A DNA stretch of 64,000 bases from Phycomyces nitens. Taxonomy: Eukaryota > Mucoromycota > Mucoromycetes > Mucorales > Phycomycetaceae. Position 1 is the stretch's first letter, and each line of letters begins with the position of its first letter. A program made the translations under genes and the position numbers. Positions 23,140 to 36,643 of this stretch are shown one piece after another. The stretch covers positions 3,534,001-3,598,000 of the forward strand of contig JAHRBC010000002.1 in the NCBI GenBank assembly GCA_022702545.1. The letters are read 5' to 3'. The notes beneath the pieces were generated by a model. The model did not search any database. It saw only the letters and a program-made list of their open reading frames with translations, and was not told the origin of the DNA.

Positions 23140-23946
23140 ATGAGAGGACTCTTTATTGTGTTGGAAGGCTGTGACAGATCTGGCAAATCAACCCAATGCC
23201 AACAATTAGTAAAACGTCTTCAAGCAAATGGATACTCTGCTCAGTACCGCAATTTCCCCAATCGTACCACACAGACAGGCAAGATGATCGACAGCTATCT
23301 TCGCCAGGCAACAGAACTAGATGATCACGCTGTACATTTGCTGTTTTCTGCTAATCGCTGGGAAGCAATGTAATGACCTGAATCTTGTTTAGCAATGTCT
23401 AAAATATGCCTTGACCTTTTCTCGATAGGAAATCGATAAAAGATACACTGGATGCAGGTATCACTCTTGTCGTTGATCGATACGCGTTTTCTGGTGTCGC
23501 ATTCTCTTCAGCAAAGGTAATTTTAAGGATATGGTTGTGCATTAGATTTCTTTATTTTTACACTATAAATCTTTAAATACAACAATATTTTGCACATGTA
23601 TATATATATGTATCTATATATACATATAAAAAAGGGCCTTGATTTAAAGTGGTGTAAACAACCTGATGTTGGCTTACTATCTCCTGATATGGTGGTTTTC
23701 TTGGACCTTTTGATTGATGAGGCCGAAAAGAGAGGCGGATATGGTGAGGAACGGTATGAGAAGCGTGAACTACAGAAAAAGGTCAGAGACCAGTTCTTGC
23801 ACTTGAAGGATGATACATGGAAAGTAGTTGATGCTGCTCAGTCCATGGAGGACGTTGAGAATAGAATCTGGTCTATTGTTGAGTCCTCCATGAGTTCAAC
23901 ATTGAGGCAAGATAAACCACTTTTGTTTAATCTCTGGAAGGATTAA
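23140..23946 (+). CDS. Thymidylate (dTMP) kinase
   Basis: Phosphorylates dTMP to dTDP with ATP, an essential step of dTTP synthesis in nucleus or cytosol. The 209-residue product comes from exons 23140-23369, 23429-23516 and 23635-23946, close to the usual length of the yeast and human enzymes. The P-loop is GCDRSGKST at about residues 10-18. Substrate contacts are seen in NFPNRTT and RQATELDD, the DR motif in VVDRYAFSGVAFS, and the downstream conserved GLDLKWCKQPDVGLLSPD. The Asp-Arg in the P-loop and the eukaryotic-type LID region EKRGGYGEERYEK agree with the CDC8/DTYMK group. The gene converges with the dynein light intermediate chain gene, their stops 160 bp apart. Confidence 0.93.
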
Positions 23947-24106
23947 AAAAAATATTGTATAATAAAATTGTTGGTTTTGAAGATGCTGATTGTAAATAAA
24001 TAACTAGGCGAATCGATCAAATAATGATTATATATAAAATAAACGATAATTCTTTATAGGTTTGGATTGCAAAAATTGTATAAAAGAGTGGATCAATTAA
24101 TATTTT

Positions 24107-26676
24107 CTACTTGTTCACATATTGGGACATCTTGTCCAATTCTTTATAAACGTCCTTTCTACTGACTAGAGGCCGACGTCCTGTACCGTCGTCGCTACGG
24201 TTGGACAAGGGCTGGTTGCCAAGAAGGCTAAGGGCTGGAGAAGAAGATCCTGTTGGTGAGCCAGTCTGGGGAGTTGGTCCAGCTGAGGTAGCTTTCTTGG
24301 ATATCAAGGACTGGAAGAAGTTGGCCAGGACTTCGTGTGAAGGTCCGGCTCCTTCTCCAGTGGCACCATTGCCTAATGAACCTGTAGACCCAGCATGGCC
24401 ATGAGATGTAACACTGGTGCCTGGAAAGCCATGCAGTCTGTCAATTGAACCATTACTGCTGTTTGAAGATGCCTGTTTTTTTTTAAAAAAAAAAAAGAAA
24501 AACAATATTAGTATGATTAAATGCAAAATAGATTGTAAGTCGATATATCTATTATTATTATGATTATTATTACCTTTCCTAGGGTCAATTTATCAAACGG
24601 AGACTCCTTTGGGTGTTGGTTTATTAGCATTTATATCCGTGTATGTTGATGAGATCACTTTATACCTTGCGTTGTCTCGAGATATCACTGTCGAGGTTAT
24701 CACTCTTGGTTGCATCGAGTGTTAATGAAGAAATACCCAGAGGTCCTACTACACTTGGACGGGACAAGGACGCATCTGAGCCGGTTCCATTCCTACTAAG
24801 AACTTCTGGAGCACGTTGGAGAGTTTCAAAGTGCCTTTCCAAAAACACTTGCTCGTCTTCACACACCACTATAGGAGGAATGTTAAGAGGCTAAGGTAAA
24901 AAGGTCAAGGCAGATTAATATAATGGGCCCAATGCGAGTAGATAAATTAAGTTACCATGTCTCCAGTATCTGGATTAGGCGTAGCTTCTTCGTAAAACCC
25001 TCTTGCACCATGATCGTCTGGTTGTTGTCTATCTGCAACTGCTTCCATATCTGCATCCCAGCCTGCACTCAGACCTTCACAATCGAACCCTTCCTTGAGG
25101 ATCCGTATTTTGCCCCATGAGTCCCATCCTGATGGCACAAAGACCGAATCACGCTCAACCACCTGGGCCTTGAGAGAGAATGGAAAGGACTTTGTAGATC
25201 TAGTCAATAGACGATGGAGAATATATTGGCGTAGGTTATGAAAGGTATGGGGATATAGGGTGGAGGTATAGATGAGAGCGGCTCCATCTGTTTAAAAGAT
25301 TGTTATTTTGGTATCAAGAAGAACATTTGGCTTGGCTTGGTTTGGTTTGGTTAGGCTTACATTTCATACAAACGCATCGCAGTGTTTGTTGTATAAAGTC
25401 AAATTGATCTTCATCATAATCCTGGGTTTGTTCCAATGTGTTTATCGCATCACTCTATTTTGTGTTCCCAAGATATGTGTTTATCAATAGATTCCTTTGT
25501 TTATTCTCTATTTACCTTGCAGCAAACTATAGCCATCGAGACACCAAGATTGTTAGTTAAGCATCCCTGCGTCAAAGGGAGCGTCACTTGATCTGCTGCA
25601 GTGGTTGTTGTGACCAAGGGAGTCGACAGAAACCCTGTAGAGAGTGGTGTCGAAGGTACAGACGTTGTGGTTGGTGATGCGGTTATGGTAGATGAGGATG
25701 GCACCAACGGAGCCGCATTGGCAGTAGGCTCAGAATATGTCTTTAGGTAATGCTCGACTTTAATTCAATAATATTAATATCTCTCTATTGATCTTTTATA
25801 AAACAAATCCAGCCTTCTTACCTTTCTCGCGAAGGTCGTCGACAATTGCCTTTCCACGACTCCAGGATTCTCCCACACTCCCTTCTTTGCAGATCTCCTG
25901 TATAGATCGCTGCAATACATCGATCCAGCGTTCCAATGTCTCCAGAAACTTCCAAGGACGCGTCCAATCAAGACAGAGAATGACAAACGAGTCTGCCAAA
26001 GTGTCTGAATTCAATGCGAATTTCAGCAGAGGTTGGTATTCTGGAGAAGATAGACCCAATTGATAGAGACCAAGACGTGCCATGGCTGTTTTGTTGTTGT
26101 TGTTGTTGCAATTGGCGTATAGACAATTGATATTGATGTCCAAGATAAGTATGAAATCAATTGCAAATCCAAGCTAGAAATATACCCCTTTATTTGGAAA
26201 TAAAGAGTGCCAATTGATTTCGTCCTACCTTCGTTTTCTTCATCTTGAACATCGACAAATGTGTAGCCCAATGCAAGAGTACTGATGGAGCCTTTGTCTA
26301 GATTGTCTACTGCCATTGTGTAAGGATGGGATGACACACCAAATGAAGTCCCAGGTTGGACATCGTCTGATTCGACCTTTGGTATTTGTGGTCCAGGGTC
26401 GTGCTTAAGATAGTGGATCAAGGTAGACTTGCCACATTTAGGATCGCCTGAATGAACATAAAAAAGTACAATGGTGGTCGTTAATAAGCAGATCGCCTTG
26501 GTATTGGGATTACCAAGGATGAGGACATTCTTTGTAGGGACCATTTTGGATGATGCCACTCCTCTCAAGATTGTCGACCAAATCTCATCTTTTTCTGGTG
26601 CCTGTGTGGTCAATGTTGAAGTAGAATGGCTCTGTAAAGGAGTGACATTATTGGCATTTGGACGTAGGAGAGTCAT
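24107..26676 (-). CDS. Cytoplasmic dynein light intermediate chain
   Basis: Subunit of the minus-end microtubule motor that binds the heavy chain through a Ras-like fold and cargo adaptors through its C-terminal region. The 645-residue product has nine exons: 26676-26514, 26447-26229, 26085-25822, 25757-25516, 25454-25361, 25287-24956, 24890-24666, 24606-24574, 24472-24107. The N-terminal tract is followed by IWSTILRGV and a P-loop-like ILGDPKCGKSTL (about 52-64). Further DLIC family landmarks are LGYTFVDVQDEENE, YQPLLKFAL, LDWTRPWKFLE, GVSMAIVCCKSDA, KYGAALIYTST and SPFDKLTLGK. The C-terminus is Ser/Gly/Thr-rich with a short predicted helix (SHEVLANFFQSLISK) that may be the adaptor-binding helix. 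Exon 5 (31 codons) and exon 8 (11 codons) were recovered from family alignment. Confidence 0.92.
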
Positions 26677-29125
26677 TGCAACTGCCTGCGTCGCTTGTAT
26701 ATTCTTTTTAGGTTAATTCGATAAAGGAGTGATGATTAGGGATAAGCACTTTATTACGGCCAAAAAAAAATAATATTGATAATAGTATGATTGTATATTT
26801 TCCATAAAATAAAATAATAAAGCACAATTGAAGCCCCCTTTTTGTCTATATTTTTTTTAATTATTGTATTCACATTATTACATATGAATGAATTGTACAT
26901 GGCAGTCTTTTTCATTTTTCAAAAATTGAAATCATTTGCACACATTTATTTTCTCCTTTATTAAATAAATGAGGTGTATAAAAGGTTTGCGTCACTGTGT
27001 CTGTATGGACCGTTCTTTTGTACTACAGATGTACAAAATTAGTTCCAAGTATGAAGAGCACTGTTGAAACTATGAAAAAGTTATAGTTTTTTGTTTTTGA
27101 TAAGAAGCTTTGGATCAATGACAATTGCTACCATTCTACTATGTTGCGAGTGTCGGCCAGAAACACCGTAAATCTAGACTTGCTGGTCAAGATCAAACGG
27201 GTTCGATTATTGTTTGGCAACTCTTTAGGCGATCCTGATTTCTTTTTTGTGTGTGTGTGATTAAGATGGCTGGTTTAAGTTGGTAATTTACCTATAAAAC
27301 TTGTATAAAATCCTACTATTATTATTAGTATGATATATATATATATATCATAATGTTTGATACACTTCTTTAATATTGTTGGTTTATGGAATCCCTTTAT
27401 TTATTTATTTTTATTCTTGGTTTGTTTCTTTGTTCAGCCTGGTCAGAAATAAAACCAGAATGATGATGGTGAGACACTTTGCTGCATAAAAAGGGCTTTC
27501 CCTTTTTCACTTGCATGGCTCTGCATACAAACTACCCGCACAATTCTTTATTAATAATCATATAAAAAAAAAGAATACTTCTTGACTGAGCACAAGGCCG
27601 GGTCATAGTAAAATAATGAGCATGCATTCGACGATATATAATTGATTCGATCTATTTAAACAAGAAGATAACCAGAGCTTAAAAATATTTTTTCTTGTTT
27701 ATTCTAGTTGCCCTGAATCATCTTAAAAGTGCCCAAGTAGTACATGATAGATAACTAGGTTTCGTTTAATATTTTTTTTTCAATATTTCCACATATAGAT
27801 CATATTATATAAATATAAATATATACCTTTGGACGGACCGAACACTGTGACACGAGTATTAAATATGTTATAAATCTAGACTTGATTCACAGGATTAAGT
27901 CCAATTATCTATATAATCATCTGTGTACCCCTCTCAAAATACCAAAAACAAAGAGTGGCTGTAATATAAGCCAATCATCAACCAATCACTATGGAAACTG
28001 TTGTCGTGCGGATAGATGTGCTGCAGTGTGCTTCTCATAGAAACAGAAAATATCCTTATTTGGACATCAAATGATACATCCTTTTTGTGGGGTGTATTCC
28101 GACGTATCATTTGCAATTATTATTATTATTATTATTATTATTTATTATTTCTTTGTCTACTAAACAGACAAGTAGCTCTTGGGTAAATATTGCAAGTCAA
28201 TTGATATGTTGGTAGTCTAGTTTGTAGCACTTTTTCTCCCCCCCCCTTTCTATATCTATCTTTAAAGAATAGTATCATTATCATCAAGATGTAGATACTG
28301 TTTTCCATTTATGTAAAAAATCTTGCTGAATTACCTAAACGCATTGATAGAACACATTTCCCTGCAGTGAAATGTTGCATTGCAACTCGGACAAGAGCCA
28401 TGATATTCTACATCTGTCACCATCTCTTATAAATAAGGAGTCTTTTATTATTATTTGTTTTCTTTTGGCGGTCAAGGTAAAAGACATTTATTTTTATTTT
28501 TATTAAGGACAGTTGATTTGTGAATTATTAAGTGTGATTCTGGAATTTGTTTATGTAAAATACCAAAAATCAAGATTTAAATGTTAATCCCAGATGTTCT
28601 TGTGGCCATGTACTTTATTATATATCTTCTGATCATAACAAGAAAACTCCAAATTGTACCAGAATGATAATAATCATAATAATCATAATAATCATAATAA
28701 TCTATAGCTCTAAAGCTATCCATTATACATCTTGTATTTATTGACCGTATTAGTGTAACTACTATAAAGATAAAAATAAAGAAGGCGCAAGATAAAATAA
28801 TAGAAAAATATCAAGAGAAAGGGGGGATTTTTTTTGAGAGTCTATTCTAATTCTCTTAAAAGGAAACTACGTACAAAATATATCTGCTCTAAACCTAATA
28901 TTATTGGCTAGAACAGACATTTTTGCGATATTTAGTATTGTATTTTTGAATTGTTTGTTTATTTTTTGTTTGTATGCAGCAAGACTTGACCACATTGCAG
29001 CAGCTTCGACAGTAAATATAAACAAGTCAATCACTAATAACAGTATGATTATTATGATTATGATTATGATTATCAGGATTATATTGATATTATTATTTGT
29101 AGTAGTGGTAGTAGCAGTGATATTT

Positions 29126-29161
<36 letters not shown>

Positions 29162-29631
29162 GAAAGAAATAAAGAAAATAAAGGAGGCATTTTGTTATCC
29201 CTCTATTTCACGGGATAGCTTGGATTCTTAGTCCCGCCACTTGTATCTTTTTAAACACTCTCAAATAACCTTTTCTCTTTTTGCCCCTATCTCTTTCCTC
29301 TTCTTCTTCTTCATCTTCATCTTCATCTTCATCAAGGTGTGATCAAACTTGCGATCAAATCTCATTCTCATTTTCATCATCGCATCTTTTTTTCATTTTC
29401 ATCACTAGTATCATTTTATCATTACATTTTGTAAGTTAAGAGTTGGAATGTGCTACGAGTCAGACTGCTTACAATCCTTATTGTTCTGCATATGCTTAAT
29501 TTTATATCTCTACTAGGCATATCCACACACGCACACGCACACATACACTTGTATATACGCACGGATTATATCACAACATCAAATATATATATATAATATA
29601 ATATATAATATATATATCAAGATATTTAAAA
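26677..29631. other. Long AT-rich intergenic DNA with microsatellites
   Basis: Almost 3 kb without a supported gene. It holds (ATT)n runs at about 28106-28147, AATCATAAT-type repeats at about 28660-28700 and a long ATT/GAT-rich block at about 29040-29162. It separates the start of the dynein gene from the start of the APSES gene, so both promoters lie here; the length may reflect a complex upstream region of the transcription factor. Confidence 0.45.
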
Positions 29632-31628
29632 ATGGAAGGAATTTATCAGAATAGCCTCTATTCCTCAGCTGCCTCATATGTTCTCCCCTCTGCACATGCA
29701 GACCCTCCATTTGGAAACAATTACCACTCACAATATCGCGTCAGTGCTTTTTCTGACACTCGCTACCCAAACCCTTACACCTCACTTGCCTCTCATTCCA
29801 CCAACTCTTCCGGCCAGCCATCACACTGTGGACCTCTTTCTCACAACGGTCCAGGCCACTCGACTGCCCAATCCCACGACCCTTACTCACCCCCAATCAC
29901 TACCGCCACTCCAACATCCAGTGCTCTCGGCTGGGCCTCCTCGCCCGGTCTTTCATGGAACTCGGGAGCCCAGACGATCGGGCTGCCCTCATCTTCCCTG
30001 ACTAGACCCCTTTCCTGTGGCTCCTCTTGGTTTGGTCCCTGTCCAGCATCAGCCCCATCTTCTGGAAACCATCTTTCGGGAATCTCTGCCCCTCCCCAGA
30101 GACCAAAGCTTACCACGACAATGTGGGAAGATGAAAACACGGCCTGCTACCAGGTAGACACAAAGAGTGTTTGCGTGGCACGTAGACAAGGTAATTATAA
30201 AATGTGGTCCAATACATGGTTGCTAATACCACTCTAGACAATGACATGATCAATGGAACAAAGCTTCTAAACGTGGTTGGCATGTCTCGAGGAAAACGCG
30301 ACGGGATTCTCAAGAATGAAAAGGGTCGAGTGGTCGTCAAGGTTGGAGCCATGCATCTCAAGGGAGTTTGGTAAGTTGACTAGAAGCACTTCAATTCGCT
30401 AACCCTTGCTTAGGATCACCTTTTCACGGGCCAAAGACCTAGCCACAAAATTCAAGATTGTTGATCTGCTCTATCCTCTGTTTGTCGATGATCCATCAGT
30501 ATTCTTGTACGCATCAAACCTTCAGAATCCAAATGGAAATATGCCACTTGTTATGCCCTCTTCCTGCGACACAAATCGAGCCACAAATTCTCATCAGCTA
30601 CACAGCTCTTACAAAACAGGGGCCTCTTACACTCAGTTTCCTATCCAGCCCTGGGATAGACCGTACCAGTCGCTTCCAAGCATCACAAGTACGCAGCAAG
30701 AGAGTAAGTTTTTTTAAGAAAGAAGAAAAAAGCCAAGAATTTAAATTAACTCTGCTCGATAGGCTTCCGTTCACAGACAGCTGTGGCAAGTGGCAGCTGT
30801 AGCCCAGTTCCTGGGACAATCAGCTCGATGCTTGGGGAAGACAGTGATCTCTATCTGATGAACAACCCCTATGAATACCGATCATCTGCCAACCGTAGCA
30901 GCTATAGCAGCATTGGCTCGTCTGGTCATCCCTATGGTACAAACCATCATGCCAGTAATGGACTTGGTGTACCCGGAATCTATTCATCCGTACCAGGCCA
31001 CCATGACTCACCGTCCTATTCTACGCACTATGACACAACCAGTTTTACCAATCGTAAATCACATTATGATGAGAGTGAAAAGGAGTACAGTCCAAACCAG
31101 AGTGCTGATCCAACCGAAGACAATGACACCAAATCGCTTGGGTCTGGACAGATTGATTTCCCCAGCAGTCCACCACCAGAATCAGGCTCCCAGATAAAGC
31201 TCACACCCTACAGTCACACATCGGCCAGTTCAAGTGCTGGAAATCCTGCTGGGACTTTCCAGTCTATGCCTTCGTTTTCATCTACCTGGTCTGCTTCATT
31301 TGGGTCCCTTAACCAATCAGCTTCTGAAGGCGACTCTAAAATGGCGATTGCCTCTAGCTGCGGTCAAGGTAAGCCAGAATTAAAAGTACTTGTTTATTTA
31401 CTTATTCATTTATTAATTCTTATTCTTATTTTAGGCCGGACAGAGGGAATATTGTCTAATAATCGCCAGTCATTCGATGGCAAGATTGGCGCGGAAGAAA
31501 AGACGGCGGTGGCGGGGATGGTCAAAGCGAACCGAAAGCAGTCTACGAGAACGGATGACCTTTTTAAGCCCAGTAAGGCACTGGCCGGGCGCAAGAAATT
31601 GAAGGGAGACAAGGCGGACCGGGCATAA
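29632..31628 (+). CDS. APSES (KilA-N-type) transcription factor, StuA/Efg1-like
   Basis: DNA-binding regulator of about 593 residues, in a family that controls hyphal morphogenesis and sporulation in fungi. Exons: 29632-30190, 30238-30370, 30414-30703, 30763-31368, 31435-31628. The APSES domain spans about residues 160-260: [64 protein letters not shown] and [16 protein letters not shown]. These are diagnostic of the StuA/Efg1/Asm1 branch. The long Ser/Pro/Thr-rich flanks are typical of the family. A short basic C-terminus ([13 protein letters not shown]) may act as a nuclear signal. The last intron (31369-31434) is also open in frame, so a retained-intron isoform 22 residues longer is possible. 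The start is the ATG in [10 protein letters not shown]. Confidence 0.93.
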
Positions 31629-32537
31629 AGTCCTTTAAGCATACTGCAGCGCACGATCTGCTGCTCTTTACCTACAGCCAATTTAAACATCCTTTTTTTT
31701 GTTTTTGTTTATTCTTATGGAAATACTTGTGATTCCTTAATATACCCTTTTCATTTTCTCACTTTTAAACACGATGCACAGAAATGAACTGGTTCGAATC
31801 GGATTGGTAGAGAGTTTGATTTGGTGGCGTGCCCATTTTGCCGTGGCGTGGTAAGACAGAAAATAAAAAGCCACAGGGCTGGGCTGGGCAATACAAGCCA
31901 GATATAGGATTCGGGGTAACGGCAAGAAGGAAGAAGAGGAAGAAGAGGAAGAAAAACTATTGCTTCACTCCTCTTTCTTTCTTCTTCACCCCATAACCAC
32001 CCTCCACCCTCCCCTACTCTCCCCCCCTCTCTCTCTCTCCAAAGTGTGAGCCTTTTTGCCTTTTCACCCATTTGCATATTAAAAAGAAGGAGCTCCTCTC
32101 TCTGTCCTTGGCCTTTATTTTTATTTTCTGCAGGTAATTCCAATATTCATCTGCGTATCTATATTTATATATACATATGCATCCACATGTATATATAATA
32201 TAATATAATATATATATATATATATATCCAGAAAAAATCAAGATATTCATCTCTTCTTCTTCCTTTTCCTTTTTGTTTTGTAAAGATATATAGATTGTAT
32301 ACAAACGCAGAGAGATACATAGCAAACAAACCTTGATACAAACATCTATATCTATCTATCTATATATAAATCTATATATATTTATATTTATATTTATATA
32401 TATATTTATACATACATACATACACTCACATATATATATATATATAAATATATACACACATACACATATATATATACATATATATATATATCTTATTTAT
32501 TTATTTATTAATACATGCTACACATATACATCGTATA
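31629..32537. other. Intergenic DNA, TA-rich promoter region
   Basis: Contains CT-rich DNA at about 31970-32040 and dense (TA)n/(TATC)n/(CATA)n microsatellites at about 32180-32500, immediately before the zinc-finger gene. Low-complexity open frames here follow from these repeats. Confidence 0.6.
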
Positions 32538-34149
32538 ATGGCTCAGTCACCTCCTCTTCAACCTCAACTCTACAGTCCAAAAGAGCCCAATCTTCCTTCA
32601 CCAAAACATGAATCTTCGATATCCTCTCTTCTCAACAGTAAACCCCAAGAAAACTTCCTCCCCACTCCCGTCACTCCCGGCAACCCACCAACAAAAGAAC
32701 AACCAGAGGACGGAGGACGAAACCCTTTTGGCTTCTTTTCCTCCCAGGATTCCATGACAACCCAATCAAAGCAATCAACACCCGAGAAGACGTTCACGTG
32801 TCCAGAGTGCAACCAGACATTCAGTCGTCCACACAATCTTAAATCACATCTCACCATCCACTCCGCTGAACGGCCGTACGAAGTAAGCTCTAGAAACTTA
32901 ATTAGACCATCATCGGTGTATTAACAGACGCGTACAACCTTTCTTTTATCAGTGTGGTGTCTGTAGCCACCCATTTCGGCGCCACCACGACCTCAAACGC
33001 CATCAGAAATTACACACAGGCGAACGGCCCCACGTGTGCCAAAATTGCCGAAGGTCCTTTGCCCGTCTTGACGCCCTAAACAGACACCAGAGAGCAGAAG
33101 GTGGCACGGCATGCGGTGCAGTACACCAGCGCCGTGAGCCCTACCAAGACCCACCATCCCAACGATATATTGCGGCAAAGGAGAGCCCGAGTCACACAAG
33201 CGCCACGCCTGCTTCGTTTGCACCCGCCCGTGGCGTTGCACCTCGACGACCCGTCATTCCCCAGTTGAACATCCCACTTACATCATCCCAACCTTATCCA
33301 AACCAGTCTTATCCTCACCCACCATCATCAAATACCAATCAAAGTACACCAAACGCAGCCACCAGCCATAGTAACCATGGAAATAACAAGATTAGTAACC
33401 TTGGAAACAACAATACCACCAGTCATACAAATAGTAGCACAAATCACCACATTTCTACACAGTCTCGACTCAATAAGCTCCCATCACCTGGTGCTTTATC
33501 AAGCTTGCCAGTTTCCGAAAGTACAAATCTCGTCCCACTCTATTGTATGCGCAGCACAACACCAACCACTACCCCCTCCGTCGCCTCCGCCACTACTGCC
33601 ACCACTGCCACCACCACCACTTCCACTTCCACAACCGCCACCAACAGCTCCCATCAGTCACCTCCCGGTACTCCCGAAAAACCAGCAGCTGTCGGTCTTT
33701 CTTCTACCCCTGCCACTACCATCCCACGGCTGGACTCACCCTACAGCTGGCCATTCCCTCCCAGTCCCCACCGTCACCATCCTTCTACTGGAAACTCGCC
33801 TCTACCAGCCCCAAACACGCCTCAATGGGACCGCCTTGAGCATGAGAATGCGCTTCTCAAGCAAGAGGTCGCTCGCCAACAGAATGCATCTGGCCCAGAG
33901 ATCGCAGCTCTTAAGCAGCGGGTCCATGATCTCGAAGTCGAGGTAATTATAAATTAAATTAAATTGATGGTTCATAAAATGTCTTCTAAACTCGCCTTAT
34001 TCCATTCAAATTTTCATTAGAACAAGGTCCTCCGCTCCTTAATTGTCGGTAATCAAGAAACCCTGACAGAAAAGCGATCGCATTGTCAGATCAGTATAGA
34101 CCCTCTTATCAAGCATGAAGAAGATAACAAAAAAAAGAGATTTGCTTAA
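32538..34149 (+). CDS. C2H2 zinc-finger transcription factor, Crz1-like
   Basis: Product of about 487 residues from exons 32538-32882, 32953-33942 and 34021-34149. Three consecutive zinc fingers occupy about residues 85-170: FTCPECNQTFSRPHNLKSH, then CGVCSHPFRRHHDLKRHQ, then CQNCRRSFARLDALNRHQ. The intron splits the linker before finger 2. The order RPHNLKSHL, RHHDLKRH, ARLDALNRH ending in a GGTAC tail matches the Crz1 group of calcineurin-responsive factors. Regulation by calcineurin is inference; no certain PxIxIT docking motif was identified. The remainder is Ser/Thr/Pro/Asn-rich, and a short leucine-zipper-like helix (LEHENALLKQEVARQ) lies near the C-terminus, which is unusual for Crz1 and might allow dimerisation. 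Confidence 0.87.
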
Positions 34150-34604
34150 GAGACAAGACCCAGCAAGGCATACCAATTATTATTACACATCCAGCAAAGG
34201 AAGAAAAGAAAAGAAAAAAAAAGACCCCATCCAACACACCCACACACATATTGCAATTCAATTCAATTCAATTTAAAAAGACGCGCACGAACAGAACAAC
34301 ACACCTCGAGACAAATTTTGTTATAAAACATTCATCTTCTAGACTTTCAAGTAAAACCCACGACCCACAATCAAAAGCAGAATGCAAGGAGTTAAATGTG
34401 TGGGCGTACACATTTGTTGATTGAGATAAATAGAAGGGGGTTAATATAAACTGTGGCTGGTACCATTCTATATACCAACAAATAATAGTATACACATTTT
34501 TTAAAAATATATATATATATTTATATTTATTTATTTTATATATTCATGTATGTATATCTAGATTATACAAATGAACAGATAAAAAAAATACATATTTAAT
34601 TACA
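34150..34604. other. Intergenic DNA between convergent genes
   Basis: Holds the 3' flanks of the zinc-finger and aldo/keto-reductase genes. AT- and CA-rich; no gene seen. Confidence 0.5.
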
Positions 34605-36398
34605 CTATCCAAAGATCGGACAGCGCCATACATCCATGATATCTTCGTCATCCAGTGGATGTTGTGCATGGGTAGAGGCTGCTAGTAGCGCATCTTTTAC
34701 ATAGGCAGAATCCCGCATCCCTGTCATGACAGTCCCCACTTGTGGATGGGCCAGCAAGAACTCTATTGCCTTGACTGACAATGGGGAGTGTGCGTCCGGG
34801 TGTTTCTTGAAAGAGGGGCAAAGCGCATCAAGCACTCGATCGAGCTCATTGTTTTTGCGAAGAGTGTCAATGTAAGCATATGACACAATGTCCTTTAGCA
34901 GGCTATTGATTGCCTGTATACATTTGTGAGAAGGCGCATTTCGATTAAATGGCGGTGAAGCTGATTGGAGATTTGGGTTTTACCTGTCGATATTTTGCCG
35001 TCCACTCCTCAAATGCTGGCTGGAGAGATTCGTCCTGCTCGATTGCATACTGCTTGAGGGTGTCAAGATCCCTGTCGACCGCAGGAGACACTTGGAGATG
35101 AAGATAATGCTGTGTTGCAAAGTGGTTCTGGGCCAGGCGAGCAAGGTTCTCCGAAAGTACCTAGCATGTATATTTTAATAACATTTACATGAATATTTAA
35201 TCTTACCTGTCCCCACACGAACTTGGCCACCAGACTCTCTTCTTCCAATGGCACTGCACAAAAGGTTAGCTGCCGAAGATCTGTTTAGATTGATACTTGC
35301 GTTCAGACATGAGCTCAGACTCTAGCTCAGACACTAGCTGGAAGGAGTTTGTCATCTTTTCCATCATCTCATGCTCGGCTAAGAGAAAAACAAAACAAAA
35401 ACATAATAATAAGTCAGAGCCTCCTATTCCAGAGCGTCTTACCTGATCCTGAGCTAAAGGGGTCGTGGTTTACTAGTGTTCGAATGTGCCCATTTGAAAT
35501 AGAATTCAGTGGTCGGTTGGTCATCAGATAGATGCCATGTTCCTACAGTTGTGTTTAGGATTTACATGATTAATATATATTCCATACAAACCTTTGCTAT
35601 TTCAGCCACCGTGTTTTCTGGTGCAGACAGATGCTGAACTGCACTAGAGACCACAGCTTCACGTTCATACAGGTTAAATGGAACTTCAATGGCAACAAGA
35701 TTGTCGGGGCGCTTGCATGCCTTTATGATATCGTCGAGTGATACATGGTCAACTGCAGACGGCAGCGCCATTGTATTTGAACACACGCCATATCCTCCAA
35801 TTACACCTGCTGTCACCAAGCCATCGAGATACTCAAAGCTGTCTCCCAGGTCTCTGTAGAGCTGCTTACGGCTGTATGGCTACTGTATGTCATTAAAGGC
35901 CAATAAATGTACAATCTCACCTTGTTTTTTGAAGACAACATACGTTCGGGTGCATTGATCATAAACACATCCAATCGGTCTGTAGAAAGTCTAAAGAGAC
36001 TATTTGCCAATTGATTTTCAAGCAGACGGGGCGAGATGCCATGATAGCTCTTTTCATTGATCTGTACATAATCTGCTGGCTCAAGCTCATTGGTATCTGC
36101 CTTGTTCATATAACCAGCCTTGCTGACCAGTGTTACATCCTATTTTTGATGTGCAGTACAGATCAGCAAAACCATGACAGTGTTCTGTGCATTGAGTGCT
36201 CACATTTCGATCCAATTGGCCCTTCATTCTCTGCAAGGTATCGCCGACCATCTTCTCAGCAGCACCTGGGTTGCATGAATGAAAGATACAAATTCAAGGC
36301 ATGAAATGTAATGTATAATAAAACTTTATTAGATTCTTAAAGAGATCTTTAAACGCCAAGACCTCTCGACAGGCATGATCCGGTTCCTCAGCAATTAT

Positions 36399-36429
<31 letters not shown>

Positions 36430-36643
36430 TACCATTCTCAAAATTAGATCCCATGTCAACAATCGACACACCGCCCTTCAAGGCTGCCTCCAGTGCCTCT
36501 GCGTGTCTTGGTTGAGAGACACGGTAGGCGCCAAAGCCAATGCGGCTGACATCTCGATTGAGTTTAGGAATTGTTGCTGTAGGAATCTTTGAATGGTAGG
36601 CACGACATGAATGACTCAGAGTGCGAGAAAAACGTGATGCCAT
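34605..36643 (-). CDS. Aldo/keto-reductase-like protein with substituted catalytic residues
   Basis: Product of about 496 residues, longer than the usual 300-350 of this TIM-barrel family. Exons: 36643-36433, 36265-36204, 36139-35921, 35879-35592, 35542-35443, 35378-35301, 35253-35207, 35160-34984, 34913-34605. It begins with a Ser/Arg-rich stretch (MASRFSRTLSHSCRAYHS) that may be a mitochondrial presequence. Family landmarks are RIGFGAYRVS, ALKGGVSIVDMGSN, LVSKAGYM, GGYGVCSN and AHPQVGTVMTGMR. The canonical catalytic set is Asp, Tyr, Lys, His. Asp and Lys are present, but the Tyr position (D+5) is Phe (VDMGSNF) and the His position is Asn (MINAPE). It may therefore be a pseudo-enzyme or use altered chemistry. 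Intron 6 has a GC donor (GCAAGT) needed to keep phase. Substrate unknown. Confidence 0.8.

Noticed and set aside
28867..29218. Open frames of 104-107 codons on both strands
   Set aside because: They are translations of an ATT/GAT microsatellite, giving poly-Ile and poly-Asn stretches.
32333..32611. Open frame with Tyr/Ile/His repeats before the zinc-finger gene
   Set aside because: It is made by TATA/CATA microsatellites and overlaps the true ATG of the downstream gene in another frame.
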